From assembly GCF_028656935.1 (NCBI RefSeq), contig NZ_JAMDGZ010000044.1, forward strand, positions 58,709-122,708: a DNA stretch of 64,000 nt. The letters run 5' to 3'. Numbering within the stretch: the stretch's first letter is position 1; every line of letters starts with the position of its first letter. Made by a program: the position numbers and the translations under genes. This document shows positions 55,138 through 64,000 of this stretch, in pieces. This stretch comes from Pseudomonas rubra (lineage in GTDB: Bacteria; Pseudomonadota; Gammaproteobacteria; Pseudomonadales; Pseudomonadaceae). The notes under the pieces are model-generated. The model did not search any database, had not been told where the DNA came from, and saw nothing but the letters and a program-made list of their open reading frames with translations.

Positions 55138-56754
55138 ATGAGCCAACAATTCCAACATGATGTTCTCGTGATCGGCAGCGGCGCCGCCGGCCTCAGCCTG
55201 GCCCTGACCCTCCCCGGCCACCTGCGCATCGCCGTGCTCAGCAAGGGCGATCTCGCCAATGGCTCGACGTTCTGGGCCCAGGGCGGCGTTGCCGCGGTGC
55301 TGGACGATACCGACACGGTGCAATCCCACGTCGAAGACACCCTCAACGCCGGTGGCGGGCTATGCCATGAAGACGCGGTACGCTTCACCGTAGAGCATAG
55401 CCGTGAATCGATTCAGTGGCTGATCGACCAGGGCGTGCCCTTCACCCGCGACGAGCACACCGGCGATGAAGAAAGCGGATTCGAATTCCACCTGACCCGC
55501 GAAGGCGGCCACAGCCATCGGCGTATCATCCATGCTGCCGATGCCACGGGTGCGGCGATCTTCACCACCCTGCTGGCCCAAGCACGGCTGCAGCCGAACA
55601 TCGAACTGCTGGAGCAGCGGGTAGCGGTCGACCTGATCACCGAGCGGCGCCTGGGCCAGGATGGCGATCGCTGCCTGGGTGCCTACGTGCTGGACCGCAA
55701 CAGCGGCGAAGTCGATACCTTTGGCGCCCGTTTCACCGTGCTCGCCACCGGCGGCGCGGCCAAGGTCTACCTGTACACCAGCAACCCTGACGGTGCTTGT
55801 GGCGATGGCATCGCCATGGCCTGGCGCGCCGGTTGCCGCGTGGCCAACCTTGAATTCAACCAGTTCCACCCGACCTGCCTGTACCATCCCCAGGCCAAGA
55901 GTTTTTTGATTACCGAAGCCCTGCGCGGTGAAGGCGGCCTGCTCAAACTGCCCAATGGCGAGCGTTTCATGCCGCGCTTCGACCCGCGTGAAGAACTGGC
56001 ACCACGCGACATCGTCGCCCGCGCCATCGACCATGAAATGAAGCGCCTGGGGGTCGACTGTGTCTACCTGGACATCAGCCACAAACCGGCCGAATTCGTC
56101 AAAAGCCACTTCCCGACTGTTTACGAACGCTGCCTGACCTTCGGCATCGACATCACCCGCCAGCCGATCCCGGTGGTGCCAGCTGCTCATTACACCTGCG
56201 GCGGGGTGATGGTCGACGAGCAGGGCCTGACCGACGTGCCGGGCCTGTACGCCATCGGCGAGACCAGCTTCACCGGCCTGCACGGCGCCAACCGCATGGC
56301 CAGCAACTCGCTGCTCGAATGCTTCGTTTATGGACGCTCGGCCGCCAACGACATCAAAGCCCGCCTCGACCAGGTACAGATACCCCAGGCCCTGCCATGC
56401 TGGGACGCAAGCCAGGTGACCGATTCGGACGAAGACGTGATCATCGCCCACAATTGGGACGAGTTGCGGCGCTTCATGTGGGACTACGTCGGCATCGTGC
56501 GCACCAACAAGCGCCTGCAGCGTGCCGAGCACCGGGTGCGCCTGCTACTTGACGAAATCGACGAGTTCTACAGCAACTACAAGGTCAGCCGCGACCTGAT
56601 CGAGTTGCGCAACCTCGCCCAGGTGGCCGAACTGATGATCCGTTCAGCCATGCAGCGCAAGGAAAGCCGGGGCCTGCACTACACCCTGGATTACCCGGAC
56701 ATGCTCAGTGAGGCCCGCGACACTATCCTGCAACCACCCACCTACGCCGACTGA
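55138..56754 (+). CDS. nadB: L-aspartate oxidase NadB
   Basis: A 538-residue FAD enzyme oxidising L-aspartate to iminoaspartate in NAD synthesis. N-terminal dinucleotide fold VIGSGAAGLSLALTL, then GSTFWAQGGVAAVL, the substrate-loop HTCGGVMV-like motif in AAHYTCGGVMVDEQG, and ANRMASNSLLECFVYG. The 3' end overlaps convergent ygfX by 32 bases. Divergent from algU, as in other pseudomonads. Confidence 0.97.
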   Translation: MSQQFQHDVLVIGSGAAGLSLALTLPGHLRIAVLSKGDLANGSTFWAQGGVAAVLDDTDTVQSHVEDTLNAGGGLCHEDAVRFTVEHSRESIQWLIDQGVPFTRDEHTGDEESGFEFHLTREGGHSHRRIIHAADATGAAIFTTLLAQARLQPNIELLEQRVAVDLITERRLGQDGDRCLGAYVLDRNSGEVDTFGARFTVLATGGAAKVYLYTSNPDGACGDGIAMAWRAGCRVANLEFNQFHPTCLYHPQAKSFLITEALRGEGGLLKLPNGERFMPRFDPREELAPRDIVARAIDHEMKRLGVDCVYLDISHKPAEFVKSHFPTVYERCLTFGIDITRQPIPVVPAAHYTCGGVMVDEQGLTDVPGLYAIGETSFTGLHGANRMASNSLLECFVYGRSAANDIKARLDQVQIPQALPCWDASQVTDSDEDVIIAHNWDELRRFMWDYVGIVRTNKRLQRAEHRVRLLLDEIDEFYSNYKVSRDLIELRNLAQVAELMIRSAMQRKESRGLHYTLDYPDMLSEARDTILQPPTYAD

Positions 56755-57175
56755 ATTTCAGGCGCACGCGCAGGCGCCGGTGTTGCACCGGCTCCAGCGC
56801 GTCGAAGGCAATACACTGGCTTTCGCTGAAACGCCGTGCGGGCCGGCGAAAACGCAGCACCACCAAGCCAGGCAGGGCCAGGCCGTCGGGTTTCAACTGC
56901 ACCGGCTGCCAGCCCTGACCGTGGCTGAACAACTGCCAGCCGTGGACATCGCGGCGCAGTGCAGTAATGGCGTTGGGGTGAGTCAGCAGAATGCGCCGGG
57001 GGATGATCCAGGTGCCGTGCAGCAGGCACAGGGCGATGGCCACCAGGCGCAACCACAGGGGCAGTTGCAGCAGGCTCAGGGCCAGCAAGGCCAGCAACAG
57101 GCTGACGATGTACGCCGCCAGCAGAGCCCTTGAGCCCTGCCAGCGACATTCGAAGCGCTCACTTGGGCTGGACAC
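56723..57175 (-). CDS. ygfX: YgfX-family membrane protein (CptA)
   Basis: A 150-residue protein with two close membrane segments (about 18-36 and 38-55) and a soluble C-terminal part with LLTHPNAITALRRDVHGWQL. It pairs with SdhE/CptB, and in E. coli the pair has been described as toxin-antitoxin-like, though the main role of SdhE is flavinylation. It overlaps sdhE by 17 bases and the convergent nadB by 32. Confidence 0.8.
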   Translation of the reverse strand: MSSPSERFECRWQGSRALLAAYIVSLLLALLALSLLQLPLWLRLVAIALCLLHGTWIIPRRILLTHPNAITALRRDVHGWQLFSHGQGWQPVQLKPDGLALPGLVVLRFRRPARRFSESQCIAFDALEPVQHRRLRVRLKFSRRRWVVAG

Positions 57176-57413
57176 GGTCCAGGATGATGCGAACCATGCG
57201 TTGCAGCTCCGGGTCTTCGGATTCGCTGCGCTCCATGAACCAGCCGAACATGTCCTGGTCTTCGCAGCTCAGCAGGCGTACGTACAGCTCGCGATCGGCT
57301 TCGTTCAGGTTGGGGTAGACCTCTGCGCTGAACGGGACCAGCAAGACATCGAGCTCGAGCATGCCACGGCGGCTATGCCAAAAGAGCCGGTTGAGTTCAG
57401 TTTGTTCGACCAT
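57159..57413 (-). CDS. sdhE: FAD assembly factor SdhE (CptB)
   Basis: An 84-residue helical protein that helps attach FAD covalently to succinate dehydrogenase. It has the conserved RGMLELD motif (residues about 16-22: SRRGMLELDVLL) and the MFGWFM motif. First gene of the sdhE-ygfX pair. Confidence 0.94.
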   Translation of the reverse strand: MVEQTELNRLFWHSRRGMLELDVLLVPFSAEVYPNLNEADRELYVRLLSCEDQDMFGWFMERSESEDPELQRMVRIILDRVQPK

Positions 57414-57578
57414 GAAGCCCTCCTAAAATAGGCCGCCAGTATACAGAGCCCACGGCCGAGGGTCACACGACGTTGGTCCGGACATGTGAGCAAATAATGA
57501 CAGAGGCCCGCGCTCAACTACCTATTTTGCCGACAGCGCTCTATCATGAGCCCCAGTCTTATCATCTTGCGATCAACC

Positions 57579-58520
57579 ATGGCCGATTCCGCTTTTTTCT
57601 GTACCCTTTCCCATGAAGGCGTTCTCGCCGTGCGCGGCTCGGACGCCGGCAAGTTCCTGCAAGGCCAGTTGACCTGCAACATCAGTTACCTCAACGAGCA
57701 TACCGCCAGCCTCGGCGCCCGTTGCATGGTCAAGGGCCGCATGCAGTCGAGCTTTCGCATCCTTCCCGAGGGTGATGGCTACCTGCTTGCGATGGCCCAT
57801 GAACTGCTTGAGCCGCAACTGGCCGATCTCAAGAAGTACGCGGTGTTCTCCAAGGCCAAACTAACCGACGACAGCGCCGCCTGGGTGCGTTTCGGCTTGC
57901 ACAACGGCGAAGCCGTCCTGCCGGCTCTGGGCCTGGACGTGCCAGCGCAGACCGACGGCGTGACCCGTCACAACGGCCTGATCGCCATCGCGGTATCGCC
58001 CATCCGGACCGAGTTGTGGGTGCCTGTCGAGCAGGCCGAAGCGGTGCAAACCCAACTGGCCGCCCAGCTTGCCAACGCCGAACTCAACGACTGGCTGCTC
58101 GGCCAGATTCGCGCCGGCATCGGCCAGGTCATGGCGCAAACCCGCGAGCTGTTCATCCCGCAGATGATCAACCTGCAGGCCGTCGGCGGCGTGAGCTTCA
58201 AGAAGGGCTGCTACACCGGCCAGGAAATCGTTGCGCGCATGCAGTATCTGGGCAAGCTCAAGCGTCGCCAGTACCGCGTGGCCCTGGCCGACGACACACC
58301 GCCTGCGCCAGGCACTGAAGTGTTCTCGCCGACCCATGGTTCATCCGTTGGCGAAGTGGTGCTGGCCGCCCGCAGCGATCAGGGCTGTGAACTGCTGGCC
58401 GTGCTCACCGCCGATGCCGTGGAAGACAACAACCTGCACCTGGGCAGCCCCGAAGGCCCGCGCCTGACACTGCTGACACTTCCTTACGAACTGGACCGCG
58501 ATCGCGAAATCCAGCGCTGA
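57579..58520 (+). CDS. ygfZ: folate-binding protein YgfZ
   Basis: A 313-residue protein related to the glycine-cleavage T protein, needed for repair or assembly of some Fe-S enzymes. The signature KGCYTGQEIVARMQYLG, with its essential cysteine, is at about residues 206-222. The ATG at 57579 gives MADSAFFCTLSHEGV; an open frame 11 codons longer has no better ribosome site. Divergent from sdhE, which also serves flavin/Fe-S enzymes. Confidence 0.93.
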   Translation: MADSAFFCTLSHEGVLAVRGSDAGKFLQGQLTCNISYLNEHTASLGARCMVKGRMQSSFRILPEGDGYLLAMAHELLEPQLADLKKYAVFSKAKLTDDSAAWVRFGLHNGEAVLPALGLDVPAQTDGVTRHNGLIAIAVSPIRTELWVPVEQAEAVQTQLAAQLANAELNDWLLGQIRAGIGQVMAQTRELFIPQMINLQAVGGVSFKKGCYTGQEIVARMQYLGKLKRRQYRVALADDTPPAPGTEVFSPTHGSSVGEVVLAARSDQGCELLAVLTADAVEDNNLHLGSPEGPRLTLLTLPYELDRDREIQR

Positions 58521-58527
58521 GCCTGCG

Positions 58528-58546
58528 CCCGCCCGATACGGGCGGG
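58528..58546 (+). terminator. stem-loop after ygfZ
   Basis: CCCGCCC (58528-58534) and GGGCGGG (58540-58546) around a 5-base loop, followed by GCACTCTTC. Stable stem but weak T-run. Confidence 0.5.
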
Positions 58547-58576
58547 GCACTCTTCAAATTGCGGTAGAGAATCACC

Positions 58577-59383
58577 ATGAACAAGATGGCCGAGACGATC
58601 CAGGCCCAACTGCTGAACGCCATCGACAACGATGACCTGGTACTGCCGACCTTGCCGGAAGTGGCCCTGAGCATCCGCGAAGCGGCCGAAGACAGCGAGA
58701 TCAGTGTCAGCGCCCTGAGCAAGGTCATCGGTCGCGACGCGGCGCTGTCGGCCCGCCTGATCAAGGTGGTCAACAGCCCCTTGCTGCGCGCCGCCAGCGA
58801 GGTCACCGACCTGCACACGGCCATCACCCGCCTGGGCATCAACTACAGCTGCAACCTGGCGATTGGCCTGGTGATCGAGCAGATCTTCCACGCCCGCTCC
58901 GATGTCGTTGAACAGAAGATGCGTGATATCTGGGCGAAAAGTCTGGAAGTAGCCGGCATCAGCTACGAGCTGTGCTTGAACTTCACCAAACTCAAGCCCG
59001 ATCAGGCGGCGCTGGCGGGCCTGGTTCACCAGATTGGCGTGCTGCCGATCCTGTTGTATGCCGAGGAACACAACGAGCTGTTGGCCGACCCGGTCAGCCT
59101 GAACTACGTGATCGAGCAGATTCACCCCAAGCTCGGTGACAAGATCCTGCGCGTCTGGGATTTCCCCGAGCAACTGCTGCACCTGCCCGGGCAGATCCAG
59201 GACCTGGACCGTCGCACCGAGAGCGTCGATTACGTCGATATCGTGCAGATCGCCCAGGTGCTCTGCAGCAACAGCAAGGAACGGCCGCTGGCCGCCCTGC
59301 CCGCCTACCGCCACCTCGGCCTGCCCACCGGCACCGAACTGCAGGCCAGCGATCTGCTCAATGCCAAGGCGATGTTCCGCTAA
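58577..59383 (+). CDS. HDOD-domain signalling protein
   Basis: A 268-residue protein consisting essentially of one HDOD domain: LPTLPEVALSIREAAEDSEI at residues 25-44, VIGRDAALSARLIKVVNSP, and the degenerate HD-like LAGLVHQIGVLPIL. HDOD proteins lack phosphohydrolase residues and usually act in signalling or protein-protein contact. No receiver or output domain is attached. Follows ygfZ by 56 bases; target unknown. Confidence 0.88.
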   Translation: MNKMAETIQAQLLNAIDNDDLVLPTLPEVALSIREAAEDSEISVSALSKVIGRDAALSARLIKVVNSPLLRAASEVTDLHTAITRLGINYSCNLAIGLVIEQIFHARSDVVEQKMRDIWAKSLEVAGISYELCLNFTKLKPDQAALAGLVHQIGVLPILLYAEEHNELLADPVSLNYVIEQIHPKLGDKILRVWDFPEQLLHLPGQIQDLDRRTESVDYVDIVQIAQVLCSNSKERPLAALPAYRHLGLPTGTELQASDLLNAKAMFR

Positions 59384-59408
59384 TCAGTGCTGAAGCTCAC
59401 CCGCACCT

Positions 59409-60758
59409 TCAAACCGCCGCGTGACCATCATGCAGGCTGATCTGCGCCAGGTGTGCGCGGCAGATCTCGCCGACGATCGCCAGCCCCAGGCCGGTGCCTT
59501 GCGCGCTGCGCCGGTAGAAGCGCTCGAAGACCTTTTCCCGCTCGCTTTCAGGAATGCCCGGACCGTCGTCTTCAACTTCAAGAACCCCCGGCTCGCTGAC
59601 CCGCAGAATTACATTGCCACCCTTGGGCGTGTGCGCCAGGGCGTTGTCCACCAGGTTGTTGAGCAACTCATTGAGCAAGGTCGGCTCGCCGCGCACCCAC
59701 ACCGGCACCTCAGCCTCCAGAGCCAGGGCGACACCGTGGGCGTGCGCCAGCGGCGCCATGGCCATGCCCAGTTCGCGCGCCAACTGGCTGAGGTCGAGTA
59801 CCTGCGCGCCACCCTCGGCAATCGCCCGGGCGCCGTTCTCGACCCGCGCCAACGACAGCAACTGATTGGCCAGGTGGGTCAGGCGGTCGGTGCCCTGCGC
59901 GGCGGACTCCAGGGTGTCGCGCCAGACCTGCGGCTCATTGGAGCGCAACCCCAACTCGACCCGCGCCTTGAGCGCCGCCAGGGGCGTACGCAGTTCATGG
60001 GCAGCCTCGGCAATAAACTGCGCCTGACGCTCGAACTGGCCGCGCAGGCGTTCCGTGAAATGGTTCAAGGCACGCACCAGCGGGCTCAGTTCGCGCTGCA
60101 CCTCTACCTGCGGCAAGGCCCGCAGGTCGTCGGGCTGGCGCTCTTCCACAGCGCTGCGTAGGCGCTCCAGCGGGCGCAGGGCGGCGCTCACGGCAAACCA
60201 CACCAGCATCAAGGCGCCCAGGGCGAGCATCCCCAGGCGCAGCAAAGTGTCGGCCATCAAGCTGCGGGCCATGCGCACCCGGGCCTCCTCGGTCTCGGCC
60301 ACACGGATCTCGGCCATGCCGTTCATGTTCGGCTCGCTCACTGCCTTGAGCAAGCTGACCACGCGCACGTCCTGGCCCAGATAGCGCGCATTGTAAAAGC
60401 GCGCCAGGGCCGGATAGTCGTCCGTACGCGGGGTATTGGGCGGCGGCGGCGGCAGATTTTCGTAGCCGGAGATCAGACGCTGGTGAATGTCGTTGACCTG
60501 GTAGTAAATGCGCCCGGCGCTGTCGTAGGCAAAGGTATCCAGGGCCACGTAGGGCACGTCGGCGCTGAGGGTCCCGTCGCGTTGCGACAAGCCGGCGGCG
60601 ATGGTTCGCGCCGAGGCCAGCAAGGTGCGGTCGTAGGCAGTGTCGGCGGCCTCACGTCCGTTCCAGTAGGCACTCAGACCGCTGGCCAGCATCAACACCA
60701 CCAGCAGGACCGCCAGATTCCACAGCAGCCGCCCGCGCAGGCTGCCGCTGTCACGCAT
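59409..60758 (-). CDS. tctE: tricarboxylate sensor kinase TctE
   Basis: A 449-residue inner-membrane kinase sensing tricarboxylates. Membrane segments at about 11-30 and 174-192 enclose a periplasmic domain with a proline run (102-108); H254 lies in AEAAHELRTPLAALK and the ATPase lobe has NNLVDNALAHTPKGG and GTGLGLAIVGEIC. ATG at 60758 overlaps the tctD stop by 8 bases. The call rests on the kinase type and the adjacent opdH-tctC genes. Confidence 0.88.
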   Translation of the reverse strand: MRDSGSLRGRLLWNLAVLLVVLMLASGLSAYWNGREAADTAYDRTLLASARTIAAGLSQRDGTLSADVPYVALDTFAYDSAGRIYYQVNDIHQRLISGYENLPPPPPNTPRTDDYPALARFYNARYLGQDVRVVSLLKAVSEPNMNGMAEIRVAETEEARVRMARSLMADTLLRLGMLALGALMLVWFAVSAALRPLERLRSAVEERQPDDLRALPQVEVQRELSPLVRALNHFTERLRGQFERQAQFIAEAAHELRTPLAALKARVELGLRSNEPQVWRDTLESAAQGTDRLTHLANQLLSLARVENGARAIAEGGAQVLDLSQLARELGMAMAPLAHAHGVALALEAEVPVWVRGEPTLLNELLNNLVDNALAHTPKGGNVILRVSEPGVLEVEDDGPGIPESEREKVFERFYRRSAQGTGLGLAIVGEICRAHLAQISLHDGHAAV

Positions 60759-61422
60759 CTTTATGCTCGAGCAGGTACCCGAGCCCACGGAAGGTGACGA
60801 TGACCACGGCATGGCCATCGAGCTTCTTGCGCAGGCGGTGCACGTAGATTTCGATGGCGTCGGCACTGGCCTCTTCATCCAGGCCAAACACCTGGGCGGC
60901 CAGTTGTTCCTTGCTCATCACCCGCCCGGGCCGGGCGATCAGGGCTTCGAGCACGGCCTGCTCGCGGGAGGTCAGGGTCAGTAACTCTTCGCCAAGGGTA
61001 AAGCGCCGGGTATCGAGGTCGTAGACCAGCGGCCCACAGCGCTGCTGGCGCTCACCGCCAAGCACGCTGCGCCGCAGCAGGGCCTTGACCCGCGCTTCCA
61101 GCTCGGTCAGCTCGAACGGCTTGGCCAGGTAATCGTCGGCCCCAAGGTTCAGACCATGAACCCGGTCCTTGACGTCGCTGCGTGCGGTCAGCATCAGCAC
61201 CGGCACGGTCTTGCCACGGCCACGCAGGCGCGCCAGCACCTCGAAACCGTCCATGCGCGGCAGGCCGACATCGAGCACCGCCACGGCATATTCCTCGCTG
61301 GCCAAGGCCAGGTCGGCGGCCACGCCATCATGCAGCACATCCACGGTCAGGCCGGTGCTTTTCAAGGCCTGGGCCACGCTCTCGGCCAGTTGCAGATGGT
61401 CTTCGACGAGCAGCACACGCAT
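60751..61422 (-). CDS. tctD: tricarboxylate response regulator TctD
   Basis: A 223-residue OmpR-family regulator with phospho-acceptor D51 (AVAVLDVGLPRMDGFEVL), LAKPFEL, and a winged helix ending in KLDGHAVVIVTFRGLGYLLE. Divergent from opdH, which it probably controls through the direct repeats at 61512-61530. Coupled to tctE by an 8-base overlap. Confidence 0.9.
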   Translation of the reverse strand: MRVLLVEDHLQLAESVAQALKSTGLTVDVLHDGVAADLALASEEYAVAVLDVGLPRMDGFEVLARLRGRGKTVPVLMLTARSDVKDRVHGLNLGADDYLAKPFELTELEARVKALLRRSVLGGERQQRCGPLVYDLDTRRFTLGEELLTLTSREQAVLEALIARPGRVMSKEQLAAQVFGLDEEASADAIEIYVHRLRKKLDGHAVVIVTFRGLGYLLEHKDA

Positions 61423-61511
61423 CGATCTCTCTCCTTTGCGTCGCGTTCAATGGCGCGGAGTGTACAGCCGACAGCCGGCCTGTGAAGCCTTTGAATGGAT
61501 GAAAAGCAGTT

Positions 61512-61530
61512 GAAAGGTTAGCGAAAGGTT
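61512..61530 (+). promoter_or_regulatory. direct repeats, candidate TctD site
   Basis: GAAAGGTT occurs at 61512-61519 and again at 61523-61530, an 11-base period typical of OmpR-family binding sites. It lies in the tctD/opdH divergent gap, 95 bases before opdH. Confidence 0.5.
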
Positions 61531-61624
61531 CACGTCCTAGCATCCTCTCACGGCTCACTCTGCTTGCCGTAAAACCGGACCCAAGGTCCGAAACTAATAA
61601 GAACAATAACGGAGTCACACCACG

Positions 61625-62914
61625 ATGCTGTCTATGCAGCCGCAGGCGTACGCGCCTACCCGACGTATTCCCTCCCGCCAGACCGCAGTTGCCAGTGCCC
61701 TCGCCCTTGCCGGCGTCGCACCGTTGAGCCAGGCCGCCTTCTTTGATGACAGCAAGGCGAGCTTCGAAACCCGCAACATGTACTTCAACCGCGACTTTCG
61801 CGACGGCACCAGCGCTCAGCAATCCAAACGTGACGAATGGGCCCAGGGCTTCATGCTCAACTTCGAGTCAGGCTATACCGACGGCACCGTAGGTTTCGGC
61901 CTTGATGCCCTGGGGATGCTCGGTATCAAGCTCGACTCCAGCCCCGATCGCACCGGCACCGGCCTGCTGCCGACCCACGACGATGGCCGCGCCGCCGACG
62001 AGTATTCCAAGCTCGGCCTGACCGGCAAGGTGAAGATCTCCGCAACCGAGCTGAAGGTCGGTACGCTGATCCCGGAACTGCCAACCCTGCAGCCCAATGA
62101 CGGGCGCATCCTGCCGCAAACCTTCGAGGGCGGCCTGCTGACCTCGGGCGAAATAAAGAACCTGACCTTCACCGGCGGGCGCCTGGAAAAAGCCCGCGAC
62201 CGCGACAGCACCAACAACGAAGACATCGCCCTCAACAACAAGAACAAGCGCTTTCTCGGCACCGTCGCCGGTAACCATTTCGATGTGGCCGGCCTGGACT
62301 ACAAGTTCACCGACAAGATCACCGGTAGCTACCACTGGGCCCAGCTCGACGACGTCTACCGCCAGCACTTCGTCGGCCTGCTCGCCTCCCAGCCGTGGGG
62401 CCCGGGCACCTTCGGCGCCGACCTGCGCATGGCCTTCAGCGACGACCAGGGCCAGGCCCGCGGCGGCAACATCGACAACACCGCGCTCAACGGCATGCTC
62501 AGCTACGGCCTCAACGGCCACAAGCTCAGTGCCGGCTTCCAGCACCTGTCTGGCGACACCGCCTTCCCCTATGTCGACGGCGCCGACCCGTACCTGGTCA
62601 ACTTCGTCCAGATCAACGACTTTGCCGACGCCGACGAGCGCTCCTGGCAGGCTCGCTATGACTATGACTTCGCCAAGCTGGGCATCCCCGGCTTGAGCTT
62701 CATGACCCGCTACATCAGCGGCGATAATGTCAGCCTGGCCGATGGCGGCGAGGGTAAGGAGTGGGAACGCGACACCGAGTTCAAGTACGTGGTGCAAAGT
62801 GGCGCCCTGAAAAACGTCGCCGTGCGCCTGCGCAATGCCACCTTCCGTTCCAACTTCGCCCGCGATGCCGACGAAGTGCGACTGCTGGTGAGTTACAGCC
62901 TTGCGTTGTGGTAA
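61625..62914 (+). CDS. opdH: tricarboxylate porin OpdH (OprD family)
   Basis: A 429-residue outer-membrane porin for citrate-type tricarboxylates. A long N-terminal signal region ends near PLSQAAFF (about residue 38), then OprD-type FFDDSKASFETRNMYFNRDF and GFMLNFESGYTDGTVGFGLD, ending SYSLALW. The OpdH call follows from its place between tctDE and tctC; other OprD porins cannot be ruled out on sequence alone. Followed by tctC after 34 bases. Confidence 0.88.
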   Translation: MLSMQPQAYAPTRRIPSRQTAVASALALAGVAPLSQAAFFDDSKASFETRNMYFNRDFRDGTSAQQSKRDEWAQGFMLNFESGYTDGTVGFGLDALGMLGIKLDSSPDRTGTGLLPTHDDGRAADEYSKLGLTGKVKISATELKVGTLIPELPTLQPNDGRILPQTFEGGLLTSGEIKNLTFTGGRLEKARDRDSTNNEDIALNNKNKRFLGTVAGNHFDVAGLDYKFTDKITGSYHWAQLDDVYRQHFVGLLASQPWGPGTFGADLRMAFSDDQGQARGGNIDNTALNGMLSYGLNGHKLSAGFQHLSGDTAFPYVDGADPYLVNFVQINDFADADERSWQARYDYDFAKLGIPGLSFMTRYISGDNVSLADGGEGKEWERDTEFKYVVQSGALKNVAVRLRNATFRSNFARDADEVRLLVSYSLALW

Positions 62915-62948
62915 TCCCTGATAACAATAACGTTCACGGAGAGAAACG

Positions 62949-63929
62949 ATGACTTTTTCACTGCGCCGTATTGCCCTCGCCACCAGTTGCCTGCTGCTAG
63001 CCGGTAACGTTCTGGCGGCCGAACCGAAACGCCCCGAATGCATCGCCCCGGCATCCCCCGGCGGCGGTTTCGACCTGACCTGCAAACTGGCGCAAAGCGC
63101 CCTGGTCAACCAGAAGATCCTCAGCAAGCCGATGCGCGTCACCTACATGCCCGGCGGTGTCGGCGCGGTGGCCTACAACGCGGTGGTCGCCCAGCGCCCG
63201 GCCGATGCCGGCACGCTGGTGGCCTGGTCCAGTGGTTCGCTGCTGAACCTGGCCCAGGGCAAGTTCGGCCGTTTCGATGAGAACGCCGTGCGCTGGCTGG
63301 CGGCGGTCGGCACCAGCTACGGTGCCATCGCTGTGAAAAACGATTCACCCTACAAGACCCTCGACGACCTGGTCGCGGCCCTGAAAAAAGACCCGAGCAA
63401 GGTGGTGATCGGCTCCGGCGGCACCGTCGGCAGCCAGGACTGGATGCCGACCGCGCTGATCGCCAAAGCCGCCGGGATCAACCCGCGCGACCTGCGCTAC
63501 GTGGCCCTGGAAGGCGGCGGCGAGATCGCCACGGCCTTGCTCGGCGGCCACATTCAGGTGGGCAGTACTGACATCTCCGACTCCATGCCGCACATCCTGA
63601 GCGGTGACATGCGCCTGCTGGCGGTGTTCGCCGAGCAGCGTATTGACGAGCCGAGCATGAAAGACATCCCGACCGCCAAGGAACAGGGCTACGACATTGT
63701 CTGGCCGGTGGTACGCGGTTTCTACCTGGGGCCGAAGGTCTCTGACGCAGAGTACGACTGGTGGAAGGCCTCCTTCGACAAGCTGCTGGCTTCCGAAGAG
63801 TTCGCCAAGCTGCGCGACCAGCGCGAGCTGTTTCCCTTCGCCATGACCGGCCCAGAGCTGGACACCTACGTGAAGAAACAGGTGGCTGACTACAAGGCCC
63901 TGGCCAAGGAATTTGGCTTGATTCAGTAA
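62949..63929 (+). CDS. tctC: tricarboxylate-binding protein TctC
   Basis: A 326-residue periplasmic binding protein of the TTT (tripartite tricarboxylate transporter) family. Signal peptide to about residue 24 (NVLAAE), then CIAPASPGGGFDLTCKLAQ, with the PGGGFD ligand loop, and VVIGSGGTVGSQDWMPTALI. It delivers substrate to the TctA/TctB membrane subunits, whose genes should follow beyond the window. GGAG precedes the ATG. Confidence 0.94.
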   Translation: MTFSLRRIALATSCLLLAGNVLAAEPKRPECIAPASPGGGFDLTCKLAQSALVNQKILSKPMRVTYMPGGVGAVAYNAVVAQRPADAGTLVAWSSGSLLNLAQGKFGRFDENAVRWLAAVGTSYGAIAVKNDSPYKTLDDLVAALKKDPSKVVIGSGGTVGSQDWMPTALIAKAAGINPRDLRYVALEGGGEIATALLGGHIQVGSTDISDSMPHILSGDMRLLAVFAEQRIDEPSMKDIPTAKEQGYDIVWPVVRGFYLGPKVSDAEYDWWKASFDKLLASEEFAKLRDQRELFPFAMTGPELDTYVKKQVADYKALAKEFGLIQ

Positions 63930-63950
63930 GCCTGCCCCCTTTCTAGACGC

Positions 63951-63970
63951 ATCGCGGGGCAAGCCCGCTT
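63951..63970. repeat. single REP copy after tctC
   Basis: ATCGCGGGGCAAGCCCGCTT matches the core of the other REPs. No inverted partner is seen before the window end. Confidence 0.85.
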
Positions 63971-64000
63971 GTATGGTAAGACTTGAAGGGGTGGTGGGAC

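Overview
The window is a stretch of a high-GC Pseudomonas chromosome, most like the P. putida group. The grounds are the typical Pseudomonas proteins (MetR, AlgU-MucA-MucB-MucD without MucC, Gcd/OprB, OpdH/TctC), dense coding, and REP elements of the P. putida type (core GCGGGGCAAGCCCGC) between genes. The gene order lon-gcd-oprB and nadB/algU-mucAB-mucD-lepA-lepB-rnc-era-recO-pdxJ matches my memory of P. putida genomes; I could not check it by search.

Layout. 1-8.1 kb: the 3' part of metR, a LysE-type exporter, a Nudix hydrolase, the long helicase Lhr and a membrane-anchored FMN/Fe-S glutamate-synthase-like enzyme. 8.1-12.4 kb: an overlapping gtrA-gtrB-gtrII-type cassette for glucosylation of a surface glycan, divergent from an OpgC-type acyltransferase. 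12.4-20.4 kb: an amino-acid permease, a divergent class A penicillin-binding protein with a large insert, a C40 peptidase, a YqjI/YqjH-like pair (PadR regulator and siderophore-interacting reductase) and two small genes. 20.5-29.2 kb: a zinc TonB receptor (ZnuD) behind a double Zur-like operator, then porin OprB, quinoprotein glucose dehydrogenase and a Lon protease with a heat-shock type promoter.

29.2-32.5 kb is the most unusual part: three minus-strand genes in the order xaxA - xaxB - xaxA-like. They encode an alpha-xenorhabdolysin (XaxAB/YaxAB) type pore-forming toxin plus a second A-type subunit. That third protein is collinear with XaxA at both ends but lacks about 66 residues in the middle, where the coiled coil and hydrophobic segment lie. 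The block looks more AT-rich than its neighbours. It could be a three-component pore former or a toxin with its own modulator.

32.6-44.6 kb: a chagasin-like lipoprotein inhibitor, the tRNA wobble-uridine enzymes cmoA-cmoB, a small periplasmic protein, an OprD porin, the czcCBA heavy-metal efflux operon and the divergent two-component system that probably controls it. The regulator gene has a promoter with a 19-bp spacer and a MerR-type dyad. 44.6-59.4 kb: conserved housekeeping and envelope-stress genes (pdxJ, recO, era, rnc, lepB, lepA, mucD, mucB, mucA, algU, nadB, ygfX, sdhE, ygfZ, an HDOD protein). 59.4-64 kb: the tricarboxylate uptake locus tctE-tctD / opdH-tctC, cut by the window end.

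No rRNA or tRNA gene, CRISPR array, integrase or insertion sequence was recognised.
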